64,000 bases of DNA from Ramazzottius varieornatus (GCA_001949185.1 BDGG01000007.1:871556-935555); one strand, 5' to 3'; positions 35,086 through 46,443 are shown, counted from the first letter of the stretch. The notes: a model not told the origin generated them from the sequence alone. Translations and numbers: made by a program.

Positions 35086-36740
35086 ATGAGTGTCCCCCAG
35101 CACAAGATCGTGTTAGTTAGCATGTTGGTTTGTTATCGAGCCGACTGGTCACTGGATTACTGTTTTGCCGTAGGAAACCACGATCGCAGCGCGGCAGGAG
35201 ATTCCTCGAGGCTCGCGAGCCGAAGATTTTCGAGAATGACAAGACTGCTCTGGGATTAAGGACAAGCTCTGCAAATGAAACCGTGGTCAAGATCTTGAAG
35301 GATTTGGTGAGCTTAACCCGAAAGTCATTTACGTTCGTATTTCGTTCCTTCATGTGATGCATATATTCGTCATTCAGACTGCCCTCAAGAAGCCTGATTC
35401 TTCCTTCCTTGGCCGGTAAGTCCCGTTTTCACTCCGAAAAATGTTTCTTCGTTCACTGAAATTCCATTGTGCCAGGAAGCACGATTTGCGGCCGTTCGAG
35501 AACGAGCAGCAACTGGTAAGTCTTGATGCTTGTGTAGTCTTGTGGTTACCGTGATGCATGTTTTTTTTGAATCAATCAACCGGAAGTGATGATTTTCTCC
35601 TTCATGGTTTGTCCTGTTTGCAGGAATCCTTCTCGACCAAATACGATGCATCGCTCATCGTAACCGGTTCTCACAACAAGAAGCGTCCATGCTGCATCAC
35701 ATTCGGTAAACTTTGTCCGTCTATTTATGCTGATTTTCCCTAAACGACGTCTGATGTGCTCGTTGTGTAAGCATGTGTTATTCCAGCCCGCACCTTTGAT
35801 CATCACATCTTGGACATGTACGAGTTCTGTGTGGAAAACTTCAAGAGCATTTCAGACTTTCCGGTACGGACAATCACAATATAAACCGCGACCGTTGATC
35901 GTGTTCCATAACACGGAATACATTTGTTTGGTTTTTCTCTAGGGACTTTCGCCGCCGTTGGGAAACAAGCCCTTCCTCATATTCCGCGGAGACAGCTTTG
36001 AACATGATCCAGTGCATGAGAAAATCAAGACCATGCTCATCGGTAAGTATTCCCTCGGGCGGTGCCCGTTGTTGAACGGTCATCTTGATGATCCGTTCCG
36101 TTTTTCCTCAGATTATTTTCGAGGACCCAGTGTCGATAAAATTCGACCCGCTGGCATTCAGCATTGCATAACGTTCGTTGCCACCGGCGGAAGAATTCTC
36201 ATGAGGACTTTTCTGTAAGCTTACTCGTATCTCCTCTATCCACTGTCCCAACGAAGGAACCTGGGCGCCTTTGTCAAGGCTTTGTGCATGGTTGTTTTGT
36301 TATAGAATAAATGGCCCACCGGAAGGAACCGAGCCAACGACCAAGACGCCCATTGCCACACTGGTGCCTACCGGTCCCAGCATGGACTTCATACCGAAGA
36401 GAACGAAGACGGCTTCCAACGATCTGTGGAAGGTGGCCTGTAGAACACCCAAAACATCGACGGTAATATTCTAGTCACGGATAAAATATTCTTCGTCTAC
36501 TGATTATATCTTGTCTGCCTTTAGATCAAGAAGAAGAAGAATGTCACACAAGACGTGTTCGGTTCCACACTGGGCCGCATCCACATGGGTACTCAAGATT
36601 ACACAAAGTTGGTAACTAAGAAGATGAAAGGTCTGAAAGAAAGCAGATCGAAGGAGGACGGAGAAGGGTCTGTGGCTGAACCGATGGACGTCGGTCAGGC
36701 GAACGATGATTACGCCGACATAGGCGGTGATTTGGACTAA
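35086..36740 (+). CDS. RPF2: Ribosome production factor 2 (Brix domain)
   Basis: Ten short exons (35086-35111, 35174-35306, 35378-35415, 35476-35515, 35624-35705, 35787-35863, 35943-36042, 36112-36214, 36306-36462, 36525-36740) give 323 residues; human RPF2 has 306. The start (MSVPQHKIVKPRSQRGRRFL, then EAREPK) and the Brix core (GSHNKKRP, RTFDHHILDMYEF, DYFRGPSVDKIRPAGIQH) are diagnostic. The C-terminal part keeps KKKKNVTQDVFGSTLGRIHM and a basic KMKGLK, followed by an acidic end. RPF2 with RRS1 brings the 5S RNP into the pre-60S particle in the nucleolus. It lies 2.1 kb from WDR74, another 60S assembly factor, and is convergent with the cystatin-like gene, 201 bp from stop to stop. Confidence 0.92.
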
Positions 36741-36941
36741 CCAATATTACGAGAACTACAAAGCACACTGTTCTGCTGAATGTTACTGCAGAGACTGTCC
36801 ATCTAACTGAGCCACTTTTTTCGGTTTGTGTTCAGCTTTCGTTCATTACTGACAGTCCGAACAGACTGGTCAAGTTGTTGGTCCACAGAAGCGTGTGAAA
36901 CATTGTCGGTTAGTCCTAAGATTTTTGTGACGGCCAGAAGG

Positions 36942-38028
36942 CTATGCTCGTTTGTTGAAGAACTTGATCTGTCTCTTCCGAGCGCCATTGGCACATGGCT
37001 TCTGGACGATAAAGCTCTTGGGGTCTCCGGTCATATTGACGGCCACCTGTCCAATCCAGTTCTGTCCCTTAGGGAAACTAAAAATAGCCTGCAGAGAAAA
37101 GAGGTTAATGGTACTCGTATTGCTGTTGCAGAATATAAAAGAAAACTGGACGTCGGCAAACGAACTCCACCAAATCATTTTCCGAAGTGGCGCACGCTTC
37201 CAGCCAATACCAGGGGAAAAGTGCGTCACTTGGTGAAACGATTTGGTCGAGTTCGTTTGCCGCGCTCCGAAACAAGTCTGTGCGTACGAAGATATGAAGG
37301 ATCAAATTTCCAAACTGGTCGTGTTCGTCCTGGAAAGCCGTAGCGGTGATGCTTTGCAAATCTGATCCACAGTCTTTCTTAAGGTTGTACCGCTGTAGAC
37401 GAAGAGGACAACGGGTATTAGAAGGTGGAAGCAAAGTACTAAATTTGGTGGAAGAGAATCAACGTATAAAGGGCCCTCACAGGTTCGTTAAGGATCCGGG
37501 TGTAAGACTGGTCTTTCCCGACCAATTTAAGCTCGGTTCTTGTAGAGTTGAATTTAGCGCAGGGATTATTCATCAGGGATGGCGGAGAGGTCCCTAGTGT
37601 GATAGCCAGTTCCCTCTGGATGGATTTATTCAATCCGGAGAACGGGATACTGGCCTAACAGGGAAATACAAACACCGCAGTAAAGAAACGTCGGCAACGG
37701 ACTTCTGTACAACTGGCGAAGCGCGTACCTCGACGTGGAAGATGGGCCCGATGACAACAGCCTTTTCTTCTTGCCAGCTCAGGGCCATCGCATTTCCGAC
37801 ATCGGGACCGCATTCTTCGCGAAGGTCGAGCTCCTGAAGCGTACAGGCAGGACCATGAGAAACGGTTCGAAAAAGGGACTCAGAATTCGGATAGTTAAAA
37901 CGTACCCAGGCCAAGATGCTGACGAACGACGAGTCAGATTTCACTTCCGTGGGTGCCGTTCGTGTCCCGGAGACAGCCCCCGCAGCCAGACAACACAGAG
38001 TCAGTAGTTCCAAACAAAGAGGCGCCAT
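36942..38028 (-). CDS. Small secreted cystatin-like protein A
   Basis: Three exons, 38028-37906, 37833-37729 and 37088-36942, both introns in phase 0, give 124 residues. A signal peptide (LCLELLTLCCLAAGAVSG) is followed by REECGPDVGNAMALSW, IGPIFHVE, then FPKGQNWIGQVAVNMTG and a final VQKPC with a basic tail. Spacing of strands and the two Cys match the neighbouring gene at 38473-38977, which has the same intron positions, so the two are paralogues. The pattern resembles a cystatin fold (helix, FxVxV strand, VxVP-like turn, terminal Cys), but the QxVxG protease-binding motif is not clear, so inhibitory function is not claimed. The second intron (640 nt) holds a family-3 element. Confidence 0.7.
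37148..37268. mobile_element. Family-3 MITE-like element in an intron of secreted gene A
   Basis: The best-preserved copy. Ends GGACGTCGGCAAACGAACTC then CACCAAATCAT, and in reverse GGAGCGCGGCAAACGAACTC then GACCAAATCGT, about 31 bp. Inside are AGTGGCGCACGCTTCCAGCC and GTGCGTCACTTGG, facing each other. Length 121 bp, no coding capacity. Confidence 0.85.
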
Positions 38029-38472
38029 TTCTAGTTCGCCTGAATACAGAGAGTGGAACAGACTAGGTCGGTCTTCCGACGGTTCCGCGAACTTGTCTTT
38101 ATAAATTTATTTTCGTAATGCTGATCTCGACACCAGGAGCTTACGGTTGCCGGCGTGCTTCTGTGCACATATATTCATATCCCTAAGGGTGCCTTGAGAT
38201 TCTCACGTCCAACTTTTCGTCTGCTGTTCGCGAGCGGAAACAGAACGCAGTTGATCTACGTATACTGTATAGCATATGGCAAGTCCGTAATGCCGTTGAG
38301 GAAGTTACCAGTTATTCCTGTTTTTCTGGTCTGTTTAATCACCACACGTATGTTTTTACAGCCACAAGATGTGCACTTATGAAAGCTGTAGCATCAACTT
38401 ATCGAAGGATGTCTTTACGGGTGCCGGCATCGAAGCCAACCACCTTTCCCTTACAGTATAAGGAAATCATAA
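38029..38472. other. Intergenic between the two secreted paralogues
   Basis: 444 bp between the start of gene A and the stop of gene B, both on the minus strand. It should contain the promoter of gene A; CTTTATAAATTT occurs on the plus strand near 38099 and reads AAATTTATAAAG on the coding strand, a possible TATA-like box about 70 bp upstream of the start codon. Confidence 0.4.
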
Positions 38473-38977
38473 TTAATTAGACGATGGCGCGTCAATACAA
38501 GGGTTCTTCTTGATAGTGGCTACGGCTCTTGGGTTGGTAGGCACAGAGACGACCATTTCCTTGAGCAAAACTGCCTTGTCCCGGGGAAAGTTCACTTCCA
38601 CCTGTTTACAAAGCCAGTAAAGTTGTAGAACATTAGTAAGGCAACCTGGTGCAGCGAAACGAAGATGGCATTACCTTTGCGAAATACGTTATTCCTCGGT
38701 CACTAGTCTCGATCTGGTAGCTTGTAGCCTTGATGCCGCCAAAGTGCAGTCCGCAGTCCCGGATGAGTTGTTCAAAAATCACTGGAAGCTAGAAAAAAGC
38801 GAGAATATCATCAGCCAGGAAGTTTTAGCTCAACCAAAACGATAGGAATTCGCGCAACGTACTTACATGGAGAACATCGTCGATGGTCTTGTCACCAGGC
38901 TTCGGCGCGGACTTTAGGCTGATCGTGCCCACTGGGAAGCAGAACAGAGCCAAAACGATGATCAACTTCGATGCCAT
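38473..38977 (-). CDS. Small secreted cystatin-like protein B
   Basis: Exons 38977-38867, 38788-38675 and 38601-38473, both introns phase 0, give 117 residues. A signal peptide (MASKLIIVLALFCFPVGTIS) is followed by a mature part of about 95 residues: FEQLIRDCGLHFGG, SYQIETSDRGITYFAKVEV, LLKEMVVSVP and KKNPC near the end. The TYF-KVEV strand, the VSVP turn and the terminal Cys resemble the end of cystatins; the expected QxVxG loop is replaced by TSDRG. Same exon structure as gene A, so a tandem duplicate. A family-4 inverted-repeat element lies about 100 bp upstream of the start and may sit in the promoter. A secreted product is clear; the cystatin assignment is tentative. Confidence 0.72.
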
Positions 38978-39078
38978 TGTGGTCCTTCGCGGGAATTAGG
39001 CGCTTGGCCAAAGAAGAAGGCGGAAGGAAACTCTAACAGAGTAATACTGACTTCGACGGTCATTATGGCGTGCTTTTG

Positions 39079-39227
39079 TACGAGGAGCGGGTCCCAACTT
39101 TGTCCGCTAGCTATTACTTTTTACACTACGTCACCCATACGTCACAAGCCTAAATTTCCTACGACTAGCTCGGGACGTACTGTACAGATTTTTAGCCAGT
39201 GAACAAAGTTAGGACCAGCTCCTCGTA
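39079..39227. mobile_element. MITE-like element, family 4 (TACGAGGAGC termini)
   Basis: About 149 bp. Left end TACGAGGAGCGGGTCCCAAC then TTTGTCCGCTAGC; right end in reverse TACGAGGAGCTGGTCCTAAC then TTTGTTCACTGGC. TA dinucleotides at both ends suggest a TA target. It is non-coding and lies 102 bp upstream of secreted gene B. Confidence 0.78.
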
Positions 39228-41235
39228 CTGTACTTGAGGAACTGCAGCAGGTGACTAAGCACGTACTGAAATTTCTTGCAAAACGGAAAATATAATTCCT
39301 TTGTCGGACAAACGAAACAAACGACTGACGGCTTTGTGAATTTTATCAAAGATGCCGAAACGGAACAGGTTTAGTGTGTGAAGGGGAAAACTACCTGACT
39401 CATGCGACGAAGAACCGGCTGCTCAACTTCACAGTAGTTGTCCAGTCTACTGCGCTGGAAACACAAAGACCGAAGCGACTTTTGAACTGTGATTGTCGTA
39501 TCTACTGAATAGGCGGCACCAGCAAACTTTTGGTGTACATGTGCTGTGTTAGACAAGATGTTGACATACATTTTAGTAATCAGGAAAAGTGACCCGAAGA
39601 TATCGGCAGTGGTTTTCGTTCGCTTGTCTGCGCTCAACAACACAATGGAGAACTTGCGCGATTTCAAACAAGATACACCACACCCGATGTGAACAGCAGC
39701 AAATAGCGAACTGCCGTATGACTTTGATACTAGCAAAGTATATTCTACAGCTGCCACGGCTGCTAGCATGAGTCCTCCGTAAGACAAACTGAAAATTATT
39801 GTCTTTAGCGATGATTGTGGTTAATGTTGGTGACTGACAAGCGTCTTCACTTCCCGCAGTTATCCATGCCGACATGGTGTTCTTCCGGGACTGTTTTGGA
39901 CTTCTGGTACGCACAAGCAATGCAACACGATGCATGCACGTACTGTCGCTGATCAGCTCTGATGCACTTTCTAGTTCGCCAACTCTATCCAGTAATTCTT
40001 CATGTCCGGCTGTAATTAGGTGCGGAAGTATGTCTTGTTACTCCTAAAAGTACCCTGAGTTTAAAATTTCATAGCTACACTCCTCCTTGTCCGTTTGTCC
40101 TGCGCTTTCTTTCCAGTCACTCTGTTAACTCCTAGCTATCGTTTGGCGTTCCATTAACCCAAGTTGTTGTGCTTCGGGGTAGGGCAGGTATCGTTTTGAC
40201 GGAATCATGGTAAACCCAAATTTTAGGCGATTCAACTATTTGAATTTTCTCAAGGCGTCAACGCATCCCACACAGGCGCGAAGATATGCTTTGTTCCTCG
40301 TGATGAGGAAGCTATTACTGTAGTTAAACCGTTGGAGGTTGGGTAATTCTTTTCACCACTGTAGATTTCCAAGTCGGAAGTCGCCCTTACGGATGACCGA
40401 AACTGCAGTTGGATAATAACGTGCTCGGGGAGTCTGCCTTTCGAATTTTTGAAAGTTTTCGTCGGAGGAGTAACAAGTCATACTTCCGCACCCGATACAC
40501 AAAACATCACGTTCCATGCAAGCGCTGACGCGCCGAACCACGGAACCGGGTCTTTAACCGATGCAACAGCGGTTAGAGCCGTACTTCTTGCCTCTCCGTT
40601 AACTACTCGTACGCGTACACGTGTACCGCTTAGAGCCAGATCGCCTTCATATGTGACGTCTAGTATGGATAAACAATCAAACGCAATACTTACAGTTGAA
40701 ATTCCCTCCCGGCTGAAGAACCTGCTTTCCGAACATCTTGATATTCCGTGAGTAAGCTTTCTCGTTTCTAACAGGTTGAGAAAATCAGTTTTCGGACGAG
40801 AACCTATTGATATTTTTTATGTTTCTGTTGGGATCTTTTAGCCGAGCCTTTGTTGATCTTTCAAGGTCCCCGCTGTTTTCGAGTCTGACTATGCAAATTT
40901 TTATGGGCATGGCCTTCATTCATCGAACTCTAGTGCGACCACCAAGTCACTGAGAGGATTCTGAAAACCATACGGAGCATCCAAGGAAATTTACAACCAC
41001 GCCCAGCGGGTAATTCTCAACAAGCGGGCTCTGGGTTTTAAATTTGCCCGATCCAAATTTGGTCTATCAGATCAGCAAAAATGCGAGGAAACCAAACAGT
41101 AATCCAATCGCCGAACATGATCGCGAAGCTATGCCGGCTCTGTTTATTCAACGAAAAGGCCAAGGAGACAGATAACAGCAGTGTATAGTCACGACCACGA
41201 GCGCTTAGTGATTCGATGTCGGCGAGAAATCCTAC
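39228..41235. other. Gene-poor stretch downstream of the receptor-like exons
   Basis: A kinase-homology and cyclase region would be expected here if the receptor gene at 41236-43655 were complete, but I found no cyclase motif on the minus strand. A plus-strand exon-like frame (40673-40751, MDKQSNAILTVEIPSRLKNL, ending at a GTGAGT donor) has no recognised domain. It is otherwise unassigned. Confidence 0.4.
39395..39788 (-). other. Possible exon with hydrophobic segments
   Basis: A 394-nt open stretch flanked by an acceptor (TTTTCAG, just above 39788) and a donor (CAG|GTAGTT, just below 39395). It encodes LMLAAVAAVEYTLLV, SLFAAVHIGCGVSCL and IFGSLFLITKMYVNIL, which look like membrane segments. 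No family is recognised and neighbouring exons were not found, so it could be a fragment of a multipass receptor or chance. Confidence 0.3.
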
Positions 41236-43655
41236 AATGCTGGAGCTGTCCATCAACAAACATCTTTCGTGAATATCACAGATCTCTTGGTCCACAAAAT
41301 ATGACTGTCCTTTCTTGCGAAGCTCCGCCCGATATATCAGGCTGAAAAAGCAAAACCCTCTTCATTGACTGTATCAGACATCGGGACTTAATGGTAGTAA
41401 GTTTCCTGGCAGGTAGATACGGCAAGGGTACTAGGGAATGTAACTGCAGTGCCTTCAAGAACACACGTACCAGCAAGTACAGCAGCCCGCCGAAATAAGC
41501 AGAGCTAATGCAGGTAGCAGTACTGCCGCTATTACGCTTCCTTTGCTATAGTAAGTTCCTTGCTCCAGACAGTCCTGCTTTTTTCCATCAAAGCCGCATC
41601 TGGGCTCGCTCGGTGGAGGAAGTCCTCCGCGCCACTGCAACTATTTTCCGTAGGAGGTGGTTGCAGTTTGTGTCGCTCCGTTATACAATACAATGATCTG
41701 AAATGGAAATCGTTCGGTTTAACCTGGGTAACGGGCTTTTCGGCTGGTGACCTATAGGGGCTTGTAACACTGTGCTTGGTGGGGGCTACGCCATAAATTA
41801 TGGAGATGAGCCAATTTTTAACGGTTAAATTTGCCGTACACGGTACCGTAGCTATCAGGTCTATGGTTCCGTACGCCGATGCCATGTGAACAGCCAGTTC
41901 AGTCTTTTCCGCGATGGCCGGTACGGGAGACGATCTCATCCTCGCTAGCATAGTAGCGGTATCATTGGCTGGTATTCTGCGTACTAGAGTGTCCGTATCG
42001 GCAATAATGTACAGCAGAGAGCGAAAAGCTTCCCGGGCAACCTGGGCCGAAAATAATTCCGGGTCAAATATTTGGCGACCCACAACTGTACGACACTGTG
42101 GCCACAACACCTTTGTAGAGCTGGGCTAAAAATTCCGTCTGACTTTCCAGGCACATTTTATCGCCAATCTTTATCTTTATGTGATAACCCAAACTCTCTT
42201 CTCTTCGAGAGAATCCAGAATATACGAGGTGCGACTGCCGTACCCAAAACTACGACAGAAAAACTTCACGCTTGAAACGCGAAAGTGGCGCACGAAGTCA
42301 ATTTTCCCGGTATTTTCGAAAACTGATTTTTTTCTCATGAGCTCATGTTGATTTTTCCGATAAAATAGCTCATGTAGAATGATAGAACATCCAAACTGGC
42401 ACCAAATGAGCGAAGTTTCTTTCGGGATCGGTCATTGTGAGACCGCTGGAATTCAAATTCGTCAAAAATCTTGTAAACTGCTCGGATCACTGCCGCACCT
42501 GATCCATGCGTTCCCTGTCCACAAATAGAAGTCATACAACCAAACTTTTCTTTAAATTCTGTAGATAGCAAAGAGAACTATCACTGGTAGATAGAGAGTT
42601 AGTGAGTAAAACGTGCTACTGATTTTTCAGACGACTCAGAAAAACTCAGTGTACAAAGCTGGTAAGGCCACACTGTAGCTTGAACCAGCTACCTGGTCAA
42701 CTGTGTCGTTCTTATGCCATGACAGGTTGGATAACCATTGTGCGATAGAAAGGGTTGCATGAAGATGTACACCTACTTTGAATGACATGGGAGGTAAGAT
42801 AATTGATGAACTGAATCTTCCTCAACACGCTTTTTGTTTGTAACAAAGTAGTCACAAATCAGCGACTTACGTATTCACTAGTTGTCATGTTTTGGCGGTA
42901 TGCGTGAACCTGAATTTCAAATTAGAAGTTAGCGCCAGTGATTATAGTATCACGTGAAGAGCATAGTCAGGCTCCTACCATTAGCTGTCGTACTGTGTCA
43001 TGTTCGGCAAGCAGGAAGACGACTTTAAAGAGATTCTAGTTACTTTAATGCTTCTTCAACTTCGCGAACACGTCATAATACGCGCGGAACATCGCCCCCG
43101 GGGGTTGGCAGGATATAGATACCGAGGTTGAACTCTACGCGTACGATCACGTGATTCGCGAAGTTCAAGAAGCATTACAGTGGTTACCCAGCTTTCGCTA
43201 GAAAAAAAACTATGCTGTGACCCATACCTCGTGAGCTTTTGGCAATCATACCAATCAAGAATGGATAGTCGATCCCGGTCGCTAACTGACTATTGTAAGA
43301 CCCCAACGATAGCCGATAATTCCCCGGGCTTTCGAGTGCCAGCCTGAGTCCAACGCAGTTAGTGCGATAGAAGTAATTAGCATCTGTCAAGCTGTTGTCG
43401 TACAAGAGAAAGACTGTCTTCCATCGGTAGGTGATCAGAAGGTGTCTGATGAAGGCTGGTAAAACACTGTTTTCCGACGCGCTCGTCGAAAGTAGAGTGG
43501 GATATTTTTGCCTGTTATGCAGATCCAAGGGAGTACCGGCCCTGCAAAAACACGTCTTCGAGTAAAGCGTGAGGAGTTTCGACCGCTAATGAATGCCTAC
43601 AGATACTCAGACATACAAATCCTCCTACCCACAATGTACAGAATGGAGCATCCCA
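41236..43655 (-). CDS. Natriuretic-peptide-receptor-like (ANF receptor domain plus TM) gene, incomplete or decaying
   Basis: Minus-strand exons that join in frame: 43655-43631 (GWDAPFCTL), 43541-43228 (KYPTLLSTSASENSV, YRWKTVFLLYDN), 43022-42979 (VVFLLAEHDTVRQLM) and 42909-42871 (VHAYRQNMTTSEY). These follow the ligand-binding domain of receptor guanylate cyclases. Lower down are EKTELAVHMASAYG (about 41870-41930), then WRGGLPPPSEPRCGFDGKKQ and a membrane helix (SVIAAVLLPALALLISAGCC) ending at 41471, and a juxtamembrane exon 41341-41236 (LIYRAELRKKGQSYF). Exons between 42870 and about 42110 are unresolved. The join before WRGG is either a 57-nt intron or a frameshift. The N-terminus and any cyclase domain were not found. 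It may be a degraded gene, or a receptor missing its enzyme part. Confidence 0.55.
43043..43180. mobile_element. MITE-like element, family 1, second copy
   Basis: 138 bp. Left CTTTAATGCTTCTTCAACTT then CGCGAACACG; right in reverse CTGTAATGCTTCTTGAACTT then CGCGAATCACG. TA flanks the left end; the right flank is TG, so the target duplication is lost or mutated. It lies in the intron between the receptor-like exons ending 43228 and starting 43022. Confidence 0.8.
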
Positions 43656-44868
43656 TCCTACACATCAAAGGTTAGTGACTGACACAATGAACGCTCCACA
43701 TGTCAAAGCTACCCAAAGTCCCAAACACGGAAAAACTTTTTGCAGTCGGTAACACAGTTCTTTCGGTCTACTAAACCTTTTTTCCGCGAAAATATATCGT
43801 ACGAAAATACATCATACGTTTGCTGGTCTGACACCAACCTGAAAATAGTGGTAGTACCTCCATTATATTTTGAACAAACAGTACAAAACAAAGTACAATA
43901 TACAGTCACCGTCACGGGTTATCGCCAACCCATGGTATTCGTTCGCAATTTCGCGTCTCATGAACCCATTGTCCGATTCCAACAATTTAAACGTTGTTAT
44001 GTACAGAGCAACTCCAGCTTTTCGGCCACGTGACAGACAAGCCGTTTTTCACTCAATCAACCGGTAAGAATTGGTCGTTCGAACAAGGAAACAAGGGTTT
44101 ATTTAGCACCTGTTCACACATTACGTGGGATGTTTATCAGAGAGCCTAAACGGCCAAAATGTAGCAAAAACATCGTCCTATGCACCACACTAAATGGTAA
44201 GTGGGCCACATAGTAGATGCGGTTGACCGAAAGTGCAATGCTCACTGGTGTTCCGATCATTGCAGTTGATAACGGAAAATATCCGGAAACGACCTGTCTT
44301 GGAAATCCAATATGACTATTAAGATTAGGAATCCAAGGCTGGGCAATTCCAATATAAATTAAAATTGTATCGGAATTCGGAAAAAAGAAGCTGTAATTGA
44401 TAATTGAAATGCTTAACGTAACAGTTCAAATTATTGAATTTGCGCCAACAGCGGGGTGAAACAGCGGGTGAAACGCAGGCAGGTGCGTCAGGTTTGGGGA
44501 TTTTCGCGTGCATTCATAAACCTTGCTTGTTCAAATTTGTATTCATAACTTTTCATTCATAAGTTGTGAGCAGAAGGATGCGAAGTACTGCAAATCCTTG
44601 ATCGTTCTTTCCCAAGGATCAAAAGAGTTTGTAAAAATTTTAGCCACTCGTTCAAGGCTGTGAATGGCTGTCACGCTTGTCGCGCTTGAAATCGAATGTA
44701 CCCGGTTAAGATTTGAAACTTGACGTCAAAAACTGTTCAGTTTGTCCTTAAAAGCCATTTCACAAGTCGGTCGCGACAGGCGCTATTTGCCAAAACGCTA
44801 AAAATGACAGGTGAACTAACGCTGTAAGTCGAGGCGCGTAATGGCTGCCAGCTGAAATCGAACAGAAT

Positions 44869-44896
44869 GCGAACCGTTGTCACGACAACGGTTCGC
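44869..44896. repeat. Perfect 13-bp inverted repeat, 2-nt loop
   Basis: GCGAACCGTTGTC, AC, GACAACGGTTCGC. It is isolated, in non-coding sequence. Confidence 0.9.
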
Positions 44897-46443
44897 TGTT
44901 TCAATGGCTACTTCATAAGCAGGATGATAATGCCGGATAGTTTGACTGGTACATAACTATCAAGACGATGTTGACGGGTAAGCTGGATATACCAGCAGGA
45001 CTTTGGTCGACTACAAGCAGGGCCATGCTAATCCGAAAGAAAGCGCACTTTGAGTAAAAAATGATCGCAGGAGTGTACGCTAGGTTTTTAAAAATGATCG
45101 TAATTTATTATCAGCCCCAATACCCGATCCAATAAAGCTCCTCGCCGTAAAGCGGGATTCCAGGTGAGAAACGTGATGAATAGTGAACGAAATCACCCAG
45201 ATGAGAACGTGTTCTGCCATCAGCCCCTATGCTCCTTTCGTGGAAAGATGTCGACGTCAAACGCTCAACAGCCGTAAGATCTCCACGTATCGCAAGAGAG
45301 GATGATCATTGTAATGGCACTCAATTACGAATTCAATGTGACAAGCATAACTTCACCTCTAATTCGCTCCTGGTAAGTGGGACCTGCATATAATCTGCCC
45401 TCTGGCTCCGGTGAACAAATACGCTAATGCAACTCGTGTTGTTATGCTTTTGCCGAACTAAATTGAAAGAGCTGCATAAGGGGTGCAACGCTACATACAT
45501 CCTTCTTCTACTCATCAACATTAGTATCCATTTCGCCCACGCCACGAAACTGGGACAACCCGTTCAGTGGAGCTCGGGACCAAATCATATCGAGACCAGA
45601 TTTCAGAACACGCGAAAGCTTTTCGGCTGCTGCTACGTATCTCTCTAATGTCCAAAACCAAATCGATTAGATATCGCTACAGGTTTACAGCCAACTTTGC
45701 TGGAGAGCAATTCTGAGCCAGGAGTTCTTCTGGAGCCTGAGATTCCTTTCGCCGAAGAAAAGAAGCGTTCTAGCAAAGTAGTGACAGAAGTGTATTCCGT
45801 ACTGTCGTTTGGGCCGGACAGGTACCCAGAATCCCAGATCCAGTGATGAGGTGCTAAAAGGGGCATCCACTTGCACACGGCCTGCCAAAACCGCAAGCCG
45901 TCGAAAACGGCGTTTGATTAGTCATTATCAAACAGTTGGTAGTGTGTACGTGGTGTAGACTTCCATACACAGACACCCGGTCCAAACTATGTCACTCACG
46001 CTTTTTGCAGCCCATTAGTTGCTTGTGTTTGGCGAGACGGTTTTCTTTTGTTGCTCGGATTCCTTGATTGAATGAAGAGCTCATCTTGAATTTTGTTAGT
46101 AGCTTACATCACATTACGTACTGTATATCATCAACGTGTGACGTACACCATATCGGTCCTACCTATTTGTTAGCGGAACGTAATCAATCAATCGCTCGAT
46201 CAGTGTGTCTGAAGTTCCGGCAAGGCCCCCTTTAGCAGCTCATGTATGCCCAGATCACACATTTATCTCAACCGGCGCATACGGGGCAGAGCGCAGGCTG
46301 TGCGCCGGTATCTACGGTTGGTGATGCACGCAAAAGTAGTTTGGACTTGTAAAATTTTGGACGAACTGCCATCAACCTCTCCTCGCTCCTCTCACTCCTT
46401 TTCGTCACTCTACTACAGTATTACCTGGATGGAATCGATCATC

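Noticed and set aside
39573-39935. A 120-codon open frame overlapping the hydrophobic exon-like frame
   Set aside because: It is a different frame of the same bases, lacking domain or splice support.
40673-40970. Plus-strand exon pair reading ...LDIPRAFVDLSRSPLF and MGMAFIHRT, resembling a kinase-homology fragment of receptor cyclases
   Set aside because: It is on the strand opposite to the receptor exons, has no further matching motifs, and the resemblance rests on a few residues.
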